Below, in pieces: positions 8,571 to 16,038 of a DNA stretch of 26,495 nt. The DNA is from Flammeovirgaceae bacterium UBA976 (GTDB lineage Bacteria; Bacteroidota; Bacteroidia; Cytophagales; Cyclobacteriaceae). A program made the translations under genes and the position numbers. Where the stretch lies: positions 37,177 through 63,671 of the forward strand of contig DBBU01000013.1 of the NCBI GenBank assembly GCA_002292365.1, read 5' to 3'. A model generated the notes under the pieces. That model saw nothing but the letters and a program-made list of their open reading frames with translations. It was not told the origin of the DNA and did not search any database. Position 1 is the stretch's first letter. Every line of letters starts with the position of its first letter.

Positions 8571-8692
8571 CTGTAGGAGAAGGAATCGAACCTTCACGAA
8601 GTGGTTAGACACATACGAGCTCCATATGTGCTTTTTCCCGAACCTTCACCCCCGAGATAGGAGGGCATGTCTGCCAGTTTCATCACCCTACA
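8571..8692 (-). ncRNA. tRNA-like RNA with class II fold and a 53-nt variable region
   Basis: The 122-nt reverse-strand sequence folds as a complete cloverleaf. It has a 7-bp acceptor stem (8692-8686 with 8578-8572), T8-G9 linkers, a D-arm with 3-bp stem and GG in the loop (8667-8683), a 5-bp anticodon arm with 7-nt loop CTATCTC (8649-8665), and a perfect 5-bp T-arm with loop TTCGATT (8579-8595). The discriminator is G and CCA is not encoded. The variable region (8596-8648) is 53 nt and contains a 9-bp hairpin (8609-8631); normal class II variable arms are about 11-24 nt. The nominal anticodon would be ATC with T at position 37, which is unlike a working bacterial tRNA. It has a promoter and terminator of its own, so it is probably transcribed. 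It may be a degenerate tRNA or a tRNA-like RNA with another job. I do not recognise a named family. Confidence 0.75.
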
Positions 8693-8732
8693 ATAAATTA
8701 TTTTTTGACCTTAATCAAAAAAAAATACAATC

Positions 8733-8763
8733 CAAAATTAGGTATAATTTGCGTTATATTAAA
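8733..8763 (-). promoter_or_regulatory. promoter of the tRNA-like RNA
   Basis: On the reverse strand TAATTTTG (8740-8733) is a perfect match to the Bacteroidota -7 element TAnnTTTG. Exactly 19 nt upstream is TTTA (8763-8760), three of four bases of the -33 element TTTG. Transcription would start near 8727, about 35 nt before the first base of the cloverleaf, leaving a short 5' leader to be trimmed by RNase P. Confidence 0.65.
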
Positions 8764-8815
8764 AATAATTTAATAGATTTGGATGATATTTATCTACAAG
8801 ACAGATATTTAGTCA

Positions 8816-8823
8816 TAATTTTG
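8816..8823 (+). promoter_or_regulatory. promoter -7 element of the Lrp/AsnC gene
   Basis: TAATTTTG is a perfect TAnnTTTG match 27 bp before the ATG at 8851. No clear -33 TTTG stands at 19 nt. The implied 5' leader is about 20 nt, common for Bacteroidota regulators. Confidence 0.55.
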
Positions 8824-8850
8824 CATAATTAATAAAAAAATAACTTTAAG

Positions 8851-9315
8851 ATGAGTAAAAATTACGAAATTGATAACGTTGATCTCAAAATACTTAATAT
8901 TTTGATGGAAGATGCCAAAATACCCTATACAGAAGTAGCAAAAAGAGTTTTTGTGTCAGGAGGTACTGTACACGTTAGAATGAAAAAACTAGAGGAGATG
9001 GGAATTGTGACTGGCACAACACTTAAAATGGATTACTCAAAATTGGGATTTGACGTAACCTGCTTCATGGGCATTTATCTACTCAAAAGTTCTCTTTACG
9101 ATTCTGTAGTGAATAACTTAAAAAAAATTCCAGAGATCGTGAAAGTTCACTACACAACAGGTAACTACAATATTTTCATAAAAATACATTGCAAGGACAC
9201 CCGGCACCTTAAAGATGTCTTACATGATAAGATTCAAAAAGTTGAAGGAATCGAACGTACGGAAACATTTATAAGTTTGGAGGAAAGCCTGAACAGGCAT
9301 TTGTCTTTTTCTTGA
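8851..9315 (+). CDS. Lrp/AsnC-family transcriptional regulator
   Basis: The product is 154 residues. Residues about 6-60 are the AsnC-type helix-turn-helix (VDLKILNILMEDAKIPYTEV, AKRVFVSGGTVHVRMKKLEE). Residues about 70-150 are the ligand-binding RAM/ACT-like domain, with VVNNLKKIPEIVKVHYTTGNYNI (cited by its ends: VVNNLKK and HYTTGNYNI) as the core pattern. Such proteins form octamers and respond to amino acids. Length is normal. The gene has its own promoter and lies 183 bp before sufB on the same strand. No gene in this window shows a recognisable target site, so whether it controls the SUF operon is open. Confidence 0.93.
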   Translation: MSKNYEIDNVDLKILNILMEDAKIPYTEVAKRVFVSGGTVHVRMKKLEEMGIVTGTTLKMDYSKLGFDVTCFMGIYLLKSSLYDSVVNNLKKIPEIVKVHYTTGNYNIFIKIHCKDTRHLKDVLHDKIQKVEGIERTETFISLEESLNRHLSFS

Positions 9316-9466
9316 GGATAAATCATACTCCCTAAAAAAGATATGCCATCGATTTTAGTTTTTAGGACAAACAGAAAGTAATGAGCTTATTCTGAGACAT
9401 ATCATAATAATAGTTAAAAAATGATATTTTTTTTCTCCTTATTTAGAATGTGTATGAATAAGTGAT

Positions 9467-9474
9467 TAAATTTG
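9467..9474 (+). promoter_or_regulatory. promoter -7 element of the SUF operon
   Basis: TAAATTTG is a perfect TAnnTTTG box, with a TTTAG sequence at 9442-9446 as a loose -33 element. Transcription would start near 9480, about 20 nt before the sufB ATG. I see no obvious dyad for an IscR-like or Fur-like repressor between 9316 and 9498. Confidence 0.65.
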
Positions 9475-9498
9475 CGACCTATATAAGAAGAAGAATAG

Positions 9499-10944
9499 AT
9501 GAGTACAGATGATCAGGTTTTAGAAGAATTTACCTCCAAAGAATACGAGCATGGTTGGTCTGTTAATTTTGAAGCAGATGAAGCCCCCATGGGCCTCAAT
9601 GAGGATATTGTAAAATTTATATCACACAAAAAAAATGAGCCCGAATGGCTGCTTAACTGGAGACTCAAATCCTTCCGGCATTGGTCCCAGCTGGAAGAGC
9701 CTAAATGGTCCAATGTTCATTATCCTAAAATAGATTATCAAGTTTTAAAATATTATTCGGCTCCAAAAAAAGGCGGTAAAATAAAAAGCTTGGATGAACT
9801 TGATCCTGAAATGATCAAAACATTTGAGCGCTTAGGTATTTCATTGAACGAACAAAAACGTTTATCAGGAATCGCAGTGGACGCTGTAATTGATTCGGTG
9901 TCTGTAGCTACCACCTTCAAAGAAACACTCTCGGAATTAGGGATTATTTTTTGCTCATTTAGTGACGCCGTACTTGAACATCCGGAACTCATTAAAAAAT
10001 ATTTAGGTTCAGTAGTCCCTGCGGCCGATAATTATTACGCGGCGCTCAACTCTGCTGTGTTTTCGGATGGCTCTTTTTGTTATATCCCCAAAGGTGTCAG
10101 GTGCCCCATGGAGCTTTCTACGTATTTTAGAATCAATGCGGCCAATACAGGGCAATTTGAAAGAACGCTGATTGTTGCTGAGGACGATAGCTATGTGAGC
10201 TATCTCGAGGGATGTACCGCGCCGATGCGAGATGAAAACCAACTGCATGCGGCCGTAGTAGAAATTTATGCAGCAAAGAATGCTGAGGTAAAATACTCTA
10301 CTGTTCAAAACTGGTATCCAGGAAATAAAGAAGGTGTAGGTGGTATTTATAATTTTGTTACCAAAAGAGGAATTTGTGCTGGAGATCATGCCAAAATTTC
10401 TTGGACTCAAGTTGAAACAGGCTCTGCTGTCACATGGAAATATCCCTCTTGTATCTTGAAGGGTGATTATTCCGTAGGAGAATTTTATTCCGTTGCGGTG
10501 ACCAACAATTATCAGCAAGCCGATACTGGAACTAAAATGATTCATTTGGGAAAGCATACCAAATCAAGAATCGTATCCAAAGGGATCTCGGCAGGAAAGT
10601 CTCAAAACTCTTATAGAGGTCACGTAAATATTTCAAAAAGAGCGACTCATTCAAGAAATTTTTCTCAGTGCGATTCACTACTAATGGGAAATCAATGTGG
10701 TGCGCATACCTTTCCATACATTGATGTTGAAAATAGTAGTTCTCAAATTGAACATGAGGCTACAACCTCTAAAATTGGTGAAGATCAAATCTTTTACTGT
10801 AAGCAAAGAGGACTCGACGAAGAAAGCTCTATTGCCTTAATCGTAAACGGATTTGCCAAGGAAGTAATGAATAACCTACCCATGGAATTTGCTGTGGAAG
10901 CACAGAAATTATTGGCACTTACCCTTGAGGGGAGTGTAGGATAA
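9499..10944 (+). CDS. sufB: Fe-S cluster assembly scaffold SufB
   Basis: A 481-residue cytoplasmic scaffold on which new iron-sulfur clusters are built as part of the SufBCD complex. Landmarks are the N-terminal [16 protein letters not shown] segment, SYLEGCTAP in the beta-helix core with the conserved Cys, the [11 protein letters not shown] segment, and the C-terminal helical region with [20 protein letters not shown]. Length is normal. It is the first gene of a seven-gene operon and follows a TAnnTTTG promoter. The start ATG at 9499 fits the family; an AAGAAGAAGAATAG purine run precedes it. Confidence 0.97.
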   Translation: MSTDDQVLEEFTSKEYEHGWSVNFEADEAPMGLNEDIVKFISHKKNEPEWLLNWRLKSFRHWSQLEEPKWSNVHYPKIDYQVLKYYSAPKKGGKIKSLDELDPEMIKTFERLGISLNEQKRLSGIAVDAVIDSVSVATTFKETLSELGIIFCSFSDAVLEHPELIKKYLGSVVPAADNYYAALNSAVFSDGSFCYIPKGVRCPMELSTYFRINAANTGQFERTLIVAEDDSYVSYLEGCTAPMRDENQLHAAVVEIYAAKNAEVKYSTVQNWYPGNKEGVGGIYNFVTKRGICAGDHAKISWTQVETGSAVTWKYPSCILKGDYSVGEFYSVAVTNNYQQADTGTKMIHLGKHTKSRIVSKGISAGKSQNSYRGHVNISKRATHSRNFSQCDSLLMGNQCGAHTFPYIDVENSSSQIEHEATTSKIGEDQIFYCKQRGLDEESSIALIVNGFAKEVMNNLPMEFAVEAQKLLALTLEGSVG

Positions 10945-10975
10945 AAACAAATAGCAAGTCAGTAGAAAAAATCAA

Positions 10976-11740
10976 ATGATATCCATAAAAAATCTCCATG
11001 CAAATATCGAGGGTAAAGAGATCCTCAAAGGCATTAACTTAGAAATTAAAGCCGGGGAAGTACATGCAATAATGGGTCCTAATGGGTCGGGGAAAAGCAC
11101 CCTGGCCTCCGTATTAGCGGGAAGAGATGGTTATGAAATCATGAAGGGCAGTATTGTTTTTGAAAACAAAAACCTCCTTGATTTAGAAGCTGAAGAACGG
11201 GCAAGGGAGGGTATCTTTTTAGCCTTTCAATATCCCGTTGAAATCCCGGGCGTCAGTACTACAAACTTCTTAAAAACTGCGATCAATCAAATTCGTCAAC
11301 ATCGAGGTAAAAAAAGCCTAGATGCGGTTGCTTTTCTCAAACTGATGAAGTCCAAAATGAAACTTGTTGAGATCGATCAAGCACTACTCAGTCGATCATT
11401 GAATGAAGGATTTTCTGGAGGCGAGAAAAAAAGAAATGAAATTTTTCAAATGGCCATGCTCGAACCTAAACTAGCCATCCTTGATGAAACAGATTCAGGA
11501 TTAGACATTGATGCCTTGAGGATTGTTTCACATGGTGTTAATAGTTTGAAGTCAAAAGACAATGCAATTATTCTCATTACCCATTACCAGCGACTTCTTG
11601 ACTATATTCTACCTGATTTTGTTCATGTCTTGTTTGACGGGAAAATTGTAAAGACCGGAGACAAATCCTTGGCAATGGAACTGGAGAAAAAAGGTTACGA
11701 TTGGATAAAAGCTGAACATGGTTCCCTAGAGACCATTTAA
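10976..11740 (+). CDS. sufC: Fe-S cluster assembly ATPase SufC
   Basis: A 254-residue ABC-type ATPase without membrane partner; it powers cluster assembly on SufB-SufD. Walker A is GPNGSGKST (residues 34-42), the signature motif is [10 protein letters not shown] in place of LSGGQ (characteristic of SufC), Walker B is [12 protein letters not shown], and the switch His is in LITHYQRLL. All nucleotide-binding residues are present. It lies 31 bp after sufB and 7 bp before sufD. Confidence 0.97.
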   Translation: MISIKNLHANIEGKEILKGINLEIKAGEVHAIMGPNGSGKSTLASVLAGRDGYEIMKGSIVFENKNLLDLEAEERAREGIFLAFQYPVEIPGVSTTNFLKTAINQIRQHRGKKSLDAVAFLKLMKSKMKLVEIDQALLSRSLNEGFSGGEKKRNEIFQMAMLEPKLAILDETDSGLDIDALRIVSHGVNSLKSKDNAIILITHYQRLLDYILPDFVHVLFDGKIVKTGDKSLAMELEKKGYDWIKAEHGSLETI

Positions 11741-11747
11741 TTTTATA

Positions 11748-12989
11748 ATGGATATATCTGTTATCAATAGCATTCAAGACCAATATAATAAAAATGAAGC
11801 AACCTATCTGTCTTCTTCATTGTCCCATAGAAAATCTGCGCTAGACTTTGCATTACTTCATAATTTTCCCAGTCGAAAAAATGAAGAGTATAAATATACC
11901 CCCGTCGATCGAATTTTGAAAAAAAATTTCGATTTTGAAAAAATTACAACCTCAAAGACAACTGCGCTCCATTTTGAAGATCATTTTTACAAATTAAAAG
12001 GTAATCATTTGGTCTTTCTCAATGGGAACTACCTACCTGCCCGATCGGAACTACTCAATGATGTTTGCTGTCAATCAGCAACAGATTCAGACCAAAGCTT
12101 CAAGGACGTCTTTGATGCACTAAATGTGGCATTTTGTGAAAATAGTTTAAAAATTGAGGTGAGTGAAAACTATAGACCTCAACCCTTTTTCATTTATTAT
12201 TTTTACGATAGTGAGCAGGGCCAAGTATTTGGTAATCCAAACACTCAGATCACTGCGCATTCAAATACACACATCCAGATTCTCGAAAAAACCATCAGCA
12301 CAGGAAACCATCCCGTCTTTATCAATAAAAAGGTGTCGGTAGATGTAAAAGCCAATGCTGAAGTAAACATAACGAAAATTCAAAATTACAAGAAACATGT
12401 TTTTCAGGTTTATAATCTCGAAGTAAACCAAGACACCCAAAGCAAGTTTAACAGTAATGTTTATTCCTTTGAGGGAGGATTAATTAGAAATAACCTCAGC
12501 ATAAACCAATTAGGAGAGCATTGTGAATCGCACATGCATGGCCTTTATCTAATTACGGGTCATACTCATGTTGACAATCATACGGCAGTGAATCATACTC
12601 AGCCCCACTCCTACAGTAATGAACTTTACAAAGGCATACTAGATGAAAATTCACGGGCCGTTTTCAATGGTAAGATTTTTGTAAGACCTGAAGCACAAAA
12701 GACCAATGCTTTTCAGTCTAATCAAAATATAAACCTCTCTGATGCGGCAAGTATTTATACCAAACCTCAACTTGAAATTTGGGCAGATGATGTCAAATGT
12801 TCACACGGATGCACTGTCGGACAAATGGATGAAGAGGCACTTTTTTACTTAAGAGCCCGAGGCATTGGGAAAAATCAAGCCAAAGCCTTGATACTCATCG
12901 CTTTCGCAAAACAATCTTTAGAATATATCCCTTTTGAATTTGTAAAGGAAGAAATTGATACAATTATTAGAAAACGATTGATTGGATGA
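11748..12989 (+). CDS. sufD: Fe-S cluster assembly protein SufD
   Basis: A 413-residue paralogue of SufB and the second subunit of the SufB-SufC-SufD scaffold, needed for iron delivery. The N-terminal helical part includes RKNEEYKYTPVDRIL. The beta-helix core ends with VKCSHGCTVGQMDEEALFYL (about residues 345-365), with the conserved Cys/His pair near the cluster site, followed by RARGIGKNQAKALILIAF. The last four bases overlap the start of sufS (ATGA), so the two are probably translationally coupled. Confidence 0.95.
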   Translation: MDISVINSIQDQYNKNEATYLSSSLSHRKSALDFALLHNFPSRKNEEYKYTPVDRILKKNFDFEKITTSKTTALHFEDHFYKLKGNHLVFLNGNYLPARSELLNDVCCQSATDSDQSFKDVFDALNVAFCENSLKIEVSENYRPQPFFIYYFYDSEQGQVFGNPNTQITAHSNTHIQILEKTISTGNHPVFINKKVSVDVKANAEVNITKIQNYKKHVFQVYNLEVNQDTQSKFNSNVYSFEGGLIRNNLSINQLGEHCESHMHGLYLITGHTHVDNHTAVNHTQPHSYSNELYKGILDENSRAVFNGKIFVRPEAQKTNAFQSNQNINLSDAASIYTKPQLEIWADDVKCSHGCTVGQMDEEALFYLRARGIGKNQAKALILIAFAKQSLEYIPFEFVKEEIDTIIRKRLIG

Positions 12990-14224
12990 CATTGACTTTG
13001 AAAGACCAACTTGACCTAACCGCAATCAGAAAGCAATTTCACGTTTTGGATCAATCGGTGAATGGTAACCCACTGATTTATTTTGATAATGCCGCCACTA
13101 CACAGAAACCCCTGGCCGTTATCTCTGAGATCAGTAGATATTATACTGAGGACAACGCAAATATCCATAGAGGAATTCATACTCTGGCTGAGCGGGCCAC
13201 AGCAGCCTATGAAAATACCAGAAAATCGATTGCCCAGTTTATCAATGCCAACGAGTCTGAGGAAATCATCTTTACCAAAGGTACCACAGACAGCATCAAT
13301 TTGGTGGCGCATTCCCTCGGTGGATCTCTACTAAAACCAGGTGATGAAGTATTGATATCTTGTATGGAACACCACTCTAATATTGTTCCATGGCAACTCA
13401 TTTGTGAAAAGACAAAAGCTGTTTTGAAAATCATCCCTATCAATGACCAGGGAGAACTCATCTTTGAAGAGTTTTTGAATCTGCTCTCAGATCGTACCAA
13501 GATTGTATCAATGGTGCATATTTCTAATACATTAGGAACCATTAATCCTGTGAAAGAAGTCATTGCAGCAGCTCATAAATGGGGCGCAAAAGTGCTGATA
13601 GATGGTGCCCAAGCAACACCGCACAATAAGATTGACGTCAAATCATTAAATTGCGATTTTTATGCTTTTTCTGGTCATAAAATGTATGGACCGACCGGAG
13701 TTGGTGTCCTTTACGGGAAAAGGTCTCTATTAGAGGCCATACCACCCTATCAAGGAGGAGGTGAGATGATAAAAGAGGTAAGTTTCACGCAAACAACCTA
13801 TAACGAAATTCCCTTTAAATTTGAAGCAGGTACTCCTAATATCGCGGGTGTCACCGGTCTCAATAAAGCCATTGAATTTGTACAAAGTATTGGTTTAGAC
13901 CAAATAAGCCATCATGAAAATAAGCTTTTATTGAGAGCCACTACTCAGCTGAGTGAAATTGAAGGGTTTCAACCTATGGGTACCGCTTCAGAAAAGGCTT
14001 CTGTAATTTCGTTTAATGTTGAGGGAGTACATCCATTTGATTTGGGTGTCTTATTAGATGCCAAAGGTATCGCCATTCGAACGGGACATCATTGTACGCA
14101 ACCTCTTATGGACAGATTTATAGTAGAAGGTACTGCGCGGGCCTCCTTTGCTATTTATAATACTTTTGAAGAAGTGGATCAATTTGTATCAGTATTGAGT
14201 AGCCTCATCAAAAAACTAAGATAA
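12986..14224 (+). CDS. sufS: cysteine desulfurase SufS
   Basis: A 412-residue PLP-dependent class V aminotransferase-fold enzyme that removes sulfur from cysteine, giving alanine and a protein persulfide for Fe-S assembly. The PLP lysine is Lys232 (FSGHKMYGPTG), the PLP pocket has VLIDGAQA, and the active-site Cys is Cys370 (RTGHHCTQPL). The long conserved region around the N-terminal YFDNAATTQKP is intact. Type II (SufS/CsdA) rather than IscS is supported by the short loop around Cys370 and by the SUF context. sufE begins immediately after its stop codon. Confidence 0.97.
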   Translation: MTLTLKDQLDLTAIRKQFHVLDQSVNGNPLIYFDNAATTQKPLAVISEISRYYTEDNANIHRGIHTLAERATAAYENTRKSIAQFINANESEEIIFTKGTTDSINLVAHSLGGSLLKPGDEVLISCMEHHSNIVPWQLICEKTKAVLKIIPINDQGELIFEEFLNLLSDRTKIVSMVHISNTLGTINPVKEVIAAAHKWGAKVLIDGAQATPHNKIDVKSLNCDFYAFSGHKMYGPTGVGVLYGKRSLLEAIPPYQGGGEMIKEVSFTQTTYNEIPFKFEAGTPNIAGVTGLNKAIEFVQSIGLDQISHHENKLLLRATTQLSEIEGFQPMGTASEKASVISFNVEGVHPFDLGVLLDAKGIAIRTGHHCTQPLMDRFIVEGTARASFAIYNTFEEVDQFVSVLSSLIKKLR

Positions 14225-14653
14225 ATGAGTATTAAGGTTCGCCAGGAAGAGATAATTGAAGAGTTTGGATTACTTGATGGTGATTTAGAAATGTCCATCA
14301 ATTACCTCATTGAACTGGGAGATCAATTGGCACCCTTTCCCGTAAATAATAAAATTGATGATTTTATTGTCAAAGGATGTCAGTCAAAGGTTTGGTTATT
14401 TGCACAAGAAGAAGATCAACGAGTAATTTTTCATGCCGATTCAAATACCGTAGTTACCAAAGGACTAGTCAGCTTATTGGTGAGGGTGCTTTCGGGTCAT
14501 CGTGCAGAGGAAATATTAAATGAGGACATTTATTTTCCTGACAAGATAGGAATGGGTAGATTTATAGGTAGTCAACGGTCAAATGGATTTTCAGCCATGA
14601 TTAAACAAATGAAATTGTATGCCTTAGCCATCAATATAAAAGACAAAAAATGA
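14225..14653 (+). CDS. sufE: sulfur acceptor SufE
   Basis: A 142-residue protein that takes the persulfide from SufS and passes it to SufB. Cys52 in VKGCQSKVW is the sulfur-accepting residue. The DKIGMGRFIGSQRSNGFSAM region is the typical C-terminal motif of the family. Its ATG follows the sufS stop with no gap and its stop overlaps the next start (ATGA), so expression with its partner enzyme is tightly linked. Confidence 0.95.
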   Translation: MSIKVRQEEIIEEFGLLDGDLEMSINYLIELGDQLAPFPVNNKIDDFIVKGCQSKVWLFAQEEDQRVIFHADSNTVVTKGLVSLLVRVLSGHRAEEILNEDIYFPDKIGMGRFIGSQRSNGFSAMIKQMKLYALAINIKDKK

Positions 14654-14994
14654 GTGAAGCTTTGAATAAAAAAGAGAATACAGATGCGCAAAATGCTCTT
14701 AAAGAAAAAATAGTTGATGCCATCAAATTGGTATATGACCCTGAAATTCCTGTGGATGTCTACGAATTAGGATTGATCTATGAAATTAATATTTTTCCCA
14801 TAAATAATATCCATGTCCTCATGACTTTAACTTCCCCGGCATGCCCGAGCGCAGAAGAAATTCCTGGAGAAATTGAAATGAGAATAAAAGAATTAGAAGA
14901 AGTTAATGATGTCAATGTTGAGGTAACTTTTGAACCTCCTTACGTTGCAGAGATGATGTCCGAGGCGGCACAACTTGAATTAGGATTTTTGTAA
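14650..14994 (+). CDS. DUF59/MIP18-family Fe-S assembly protein (SufT/PaaD-like)
   Basis: A 114-residue DUF59 protein with the family core YDPEIPVDVYELGLIY (about residues 30-45), MTLTSPACPSAEEIP with the conserved Cys, and VEVTFEPPY. Members of this family help mature Fe-S proteins, possibly by carrying clusters. In Bacteroidota and Gram-positive SUF operons this gene follows sufE, as here. Its start overlaps the sufE stop. I leave the symbol empty because SufT, SufA-like and PaaD names are used inconsistently. Confidence 0.9.
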   Translation: MSEALNKKENTDAQNALKEKIVDAIKLVYDPEIPVDVYELGLIYEINIFPINNIHVLMTLTSPACPSAEEIPGEIEMRIKELEEVNDVNVEVTFEPPYVAEMMSEAAQLELGFL

Positions 14995-15016
14995 ATCAAT
15001 ATAAACTGAGAATAAT

Positions 15017-15433
15017 ATGTATCCAGAACATTTAGTAGCGCCCATGCGCGAAGAACTTACTAGTATCGGCTTTAATGAGTTAAAAACGGCTGAGGCCGTA
15101 GATGCGTTTATGAAAGAACATAAAGGCACTTCCTTGGTGATGATTAACTCTGTGTGTGGTTGTGCAGCCGGCGCCGCCAGACCCGGTGTAGCCATGTCAC
15201 TTGATAACAGCCCCAAGAAACCAGCAGAACTCACTACCGTATTTGCCGGTGCTGATATTGAAGCGGTTGCTAAAATGAGAGAGTATACCCTTCCCTACCC
15301 ACCCTCGTCTCCAGCTATTGCCTTGTTTAAAGATGGCGAATTAGTACATATGATCGAACGACACCATATCGAAGGAAGACCTGCGAAAATGATTGCAGAA
15401 CATTTAGAGCAGGTTTACGAAGAATTTTGCTAG
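15017..15433 (+). CDS. BrxA/BrxB-family bacilliredoxin
   Basis: A 138-residue thioredoxin-fold protein of the YphP/YqiW family. It has the CGC active site (Cys47-Gly-Cys49, in INSVCGCAAG), plus YPPSSPAIALFKDGELVHM and IEGRPA near the C-terminus, and a C-terminal Cys. In Bacillus these proteins strip bacillithiol from oxidised proteins; in Bacteroidota the thiol partner may also be bacillithiol. It is the last gene of the SUF operon, 22 bp after the DUF59 gene and before a terminator, which fits a role in protecting cysteines during Fe-S assembly (inference). Confidence 0.92.
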   Translation: MYPEHLVAPMREELTSIGFNELKTAEAVDAFMKEHKGTSLVMINSVCGCAAGAARPGVAMSLDNSPKKPAELTTVFAGADIEAVAKMREYTLPYPPSSPAIALFKDGELVHMIERHHIEGRPAKMIAEHLEQVYEEFC

Positions 15434-15448
15434 GATAAACTGCTTTTC

Positions 15449-15484
15449 AAAGAGATCCCGAGAGTATAGCCTAGGATCTCTTTT
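15449..15484 (+). terminator. intrinsic terminator of the SUF operon
   Basis: A perfect 10-bp stem (AAAGAGATCC at 15449-15458 with GGATCTCTTT at 15474-15483) has a 15-nt loop and a short T run. It lies 16 bp after the bacilliredoxin stop and ends the SUF transcript. Confidence 0.82.
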
Positions 15485-15552
15485 AATATACCTTGCTTAC
15501 ATATTTCATCATCCTTTTGCAAGCACATTCATAGCTACTCCCCGCACTCTCA

Positions 15553-16038
15553 ATGGAAAAGACATCGTTTGATCAACTCTTTATGGAATTGGCAGTCAAT
15601 TTGGCAAGCAAATCACATTGTATCAAACGACATGTAGGGGCAGTACTGACCAAAGACACACGAATCATTTCTATTGGTTACAATGGACCTCCAGCAGGCA
15701 CCCACAACTGCGATGAAAAATGGCCTGAAAGTGGTTGCAAAAGTGATTCAAAAGGAGGTTGCTCTTTGGCTATACATGCTGAACAAAATGCCTTACTTTA
15801 TGCTGTTAAGAACAAAAGCTCGGTAGAAGGAGCCACTTTATACGTTACTTTATCCCCTTGTCTGGCTTGCGCACGAATTATTTTGACCATGGGAGTTAAA
15901 AAAGTAATTTATTACAAATCCTATGCCGCATACAAGGGAATAGACAAAGACGAAGGCGTTGATTTTCTTCTTCAATTTGGAGTAGAAGTAGCAGCCTATA
16001 AAGGGGATATCAACCCTGTCCAAGATGCTTTGGTTTAA
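15553..16038 (+). CDS. dCMP deaminase (ComEB-like)
   Basis: A 161-residue zinc deaminase that converts dCMP to dUMP for thymidylate synthesis. The zinc site is His75 with catalytic Glu77 (AIHAEQNA) and Cys103/Cys106 (SPCLACARI). The IGYNGPPAGTHNCDEKWPE segment, with Cys53 and Cys62, is characteristic of deoxycytidylate deaminases, some of which bind a second zinc. Length is normal. No strong promoter was found in the 119-bp gap after bacilliredoxin, where the SUF terminator lies. The stop codon overlaps the end of the convergent outer-membrane gene by four bases. Confidence 0.92.
   Translation: MEKTSFDQLFMELAVNLASKSHCIKRHVGAVLTKDTRIISIGYNGPPAGTHNCDEKWPESGCKSDSKGGCSLAIHAEQNALLYAVKNKSSVEGATLYVTLSPCLACARIILTMGVKKVIYYKSYAAYKGIDKDEGVDFLLQFGVEVAAYKGDINPVQDALV

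Noticed and set aside
8571..8692. tmRNA (ssrA) or selenocysteine tRNA as identity of the tRNA-like RNA
   Set aside because: tmRNA is about 350 nt or more with a tag-encoding frame, and tRNA-Sec has TCA anticodon and an 8-bp acceptor stem; neither fits.
8626..8832. 68-codon forward frame after cruF
   Set aside because: It runs antisense through the tRNA-like RNA and its promoter; the RNA gene explains the sequence better.
10009..10557. 182-codon reverse-strand frame inside sufB
   Set aside because: Shadow of sufB, whose own frame has full family conservation.
16035..16038. Four-base overlap of convergent dCMP deaminase and outer-membrane barrel genes as a sign of gene truncation
   Set aside because: Both products end with normal family C-termini; the overlap is just compact packing, as is the 6-bp gap at 23233-23238.
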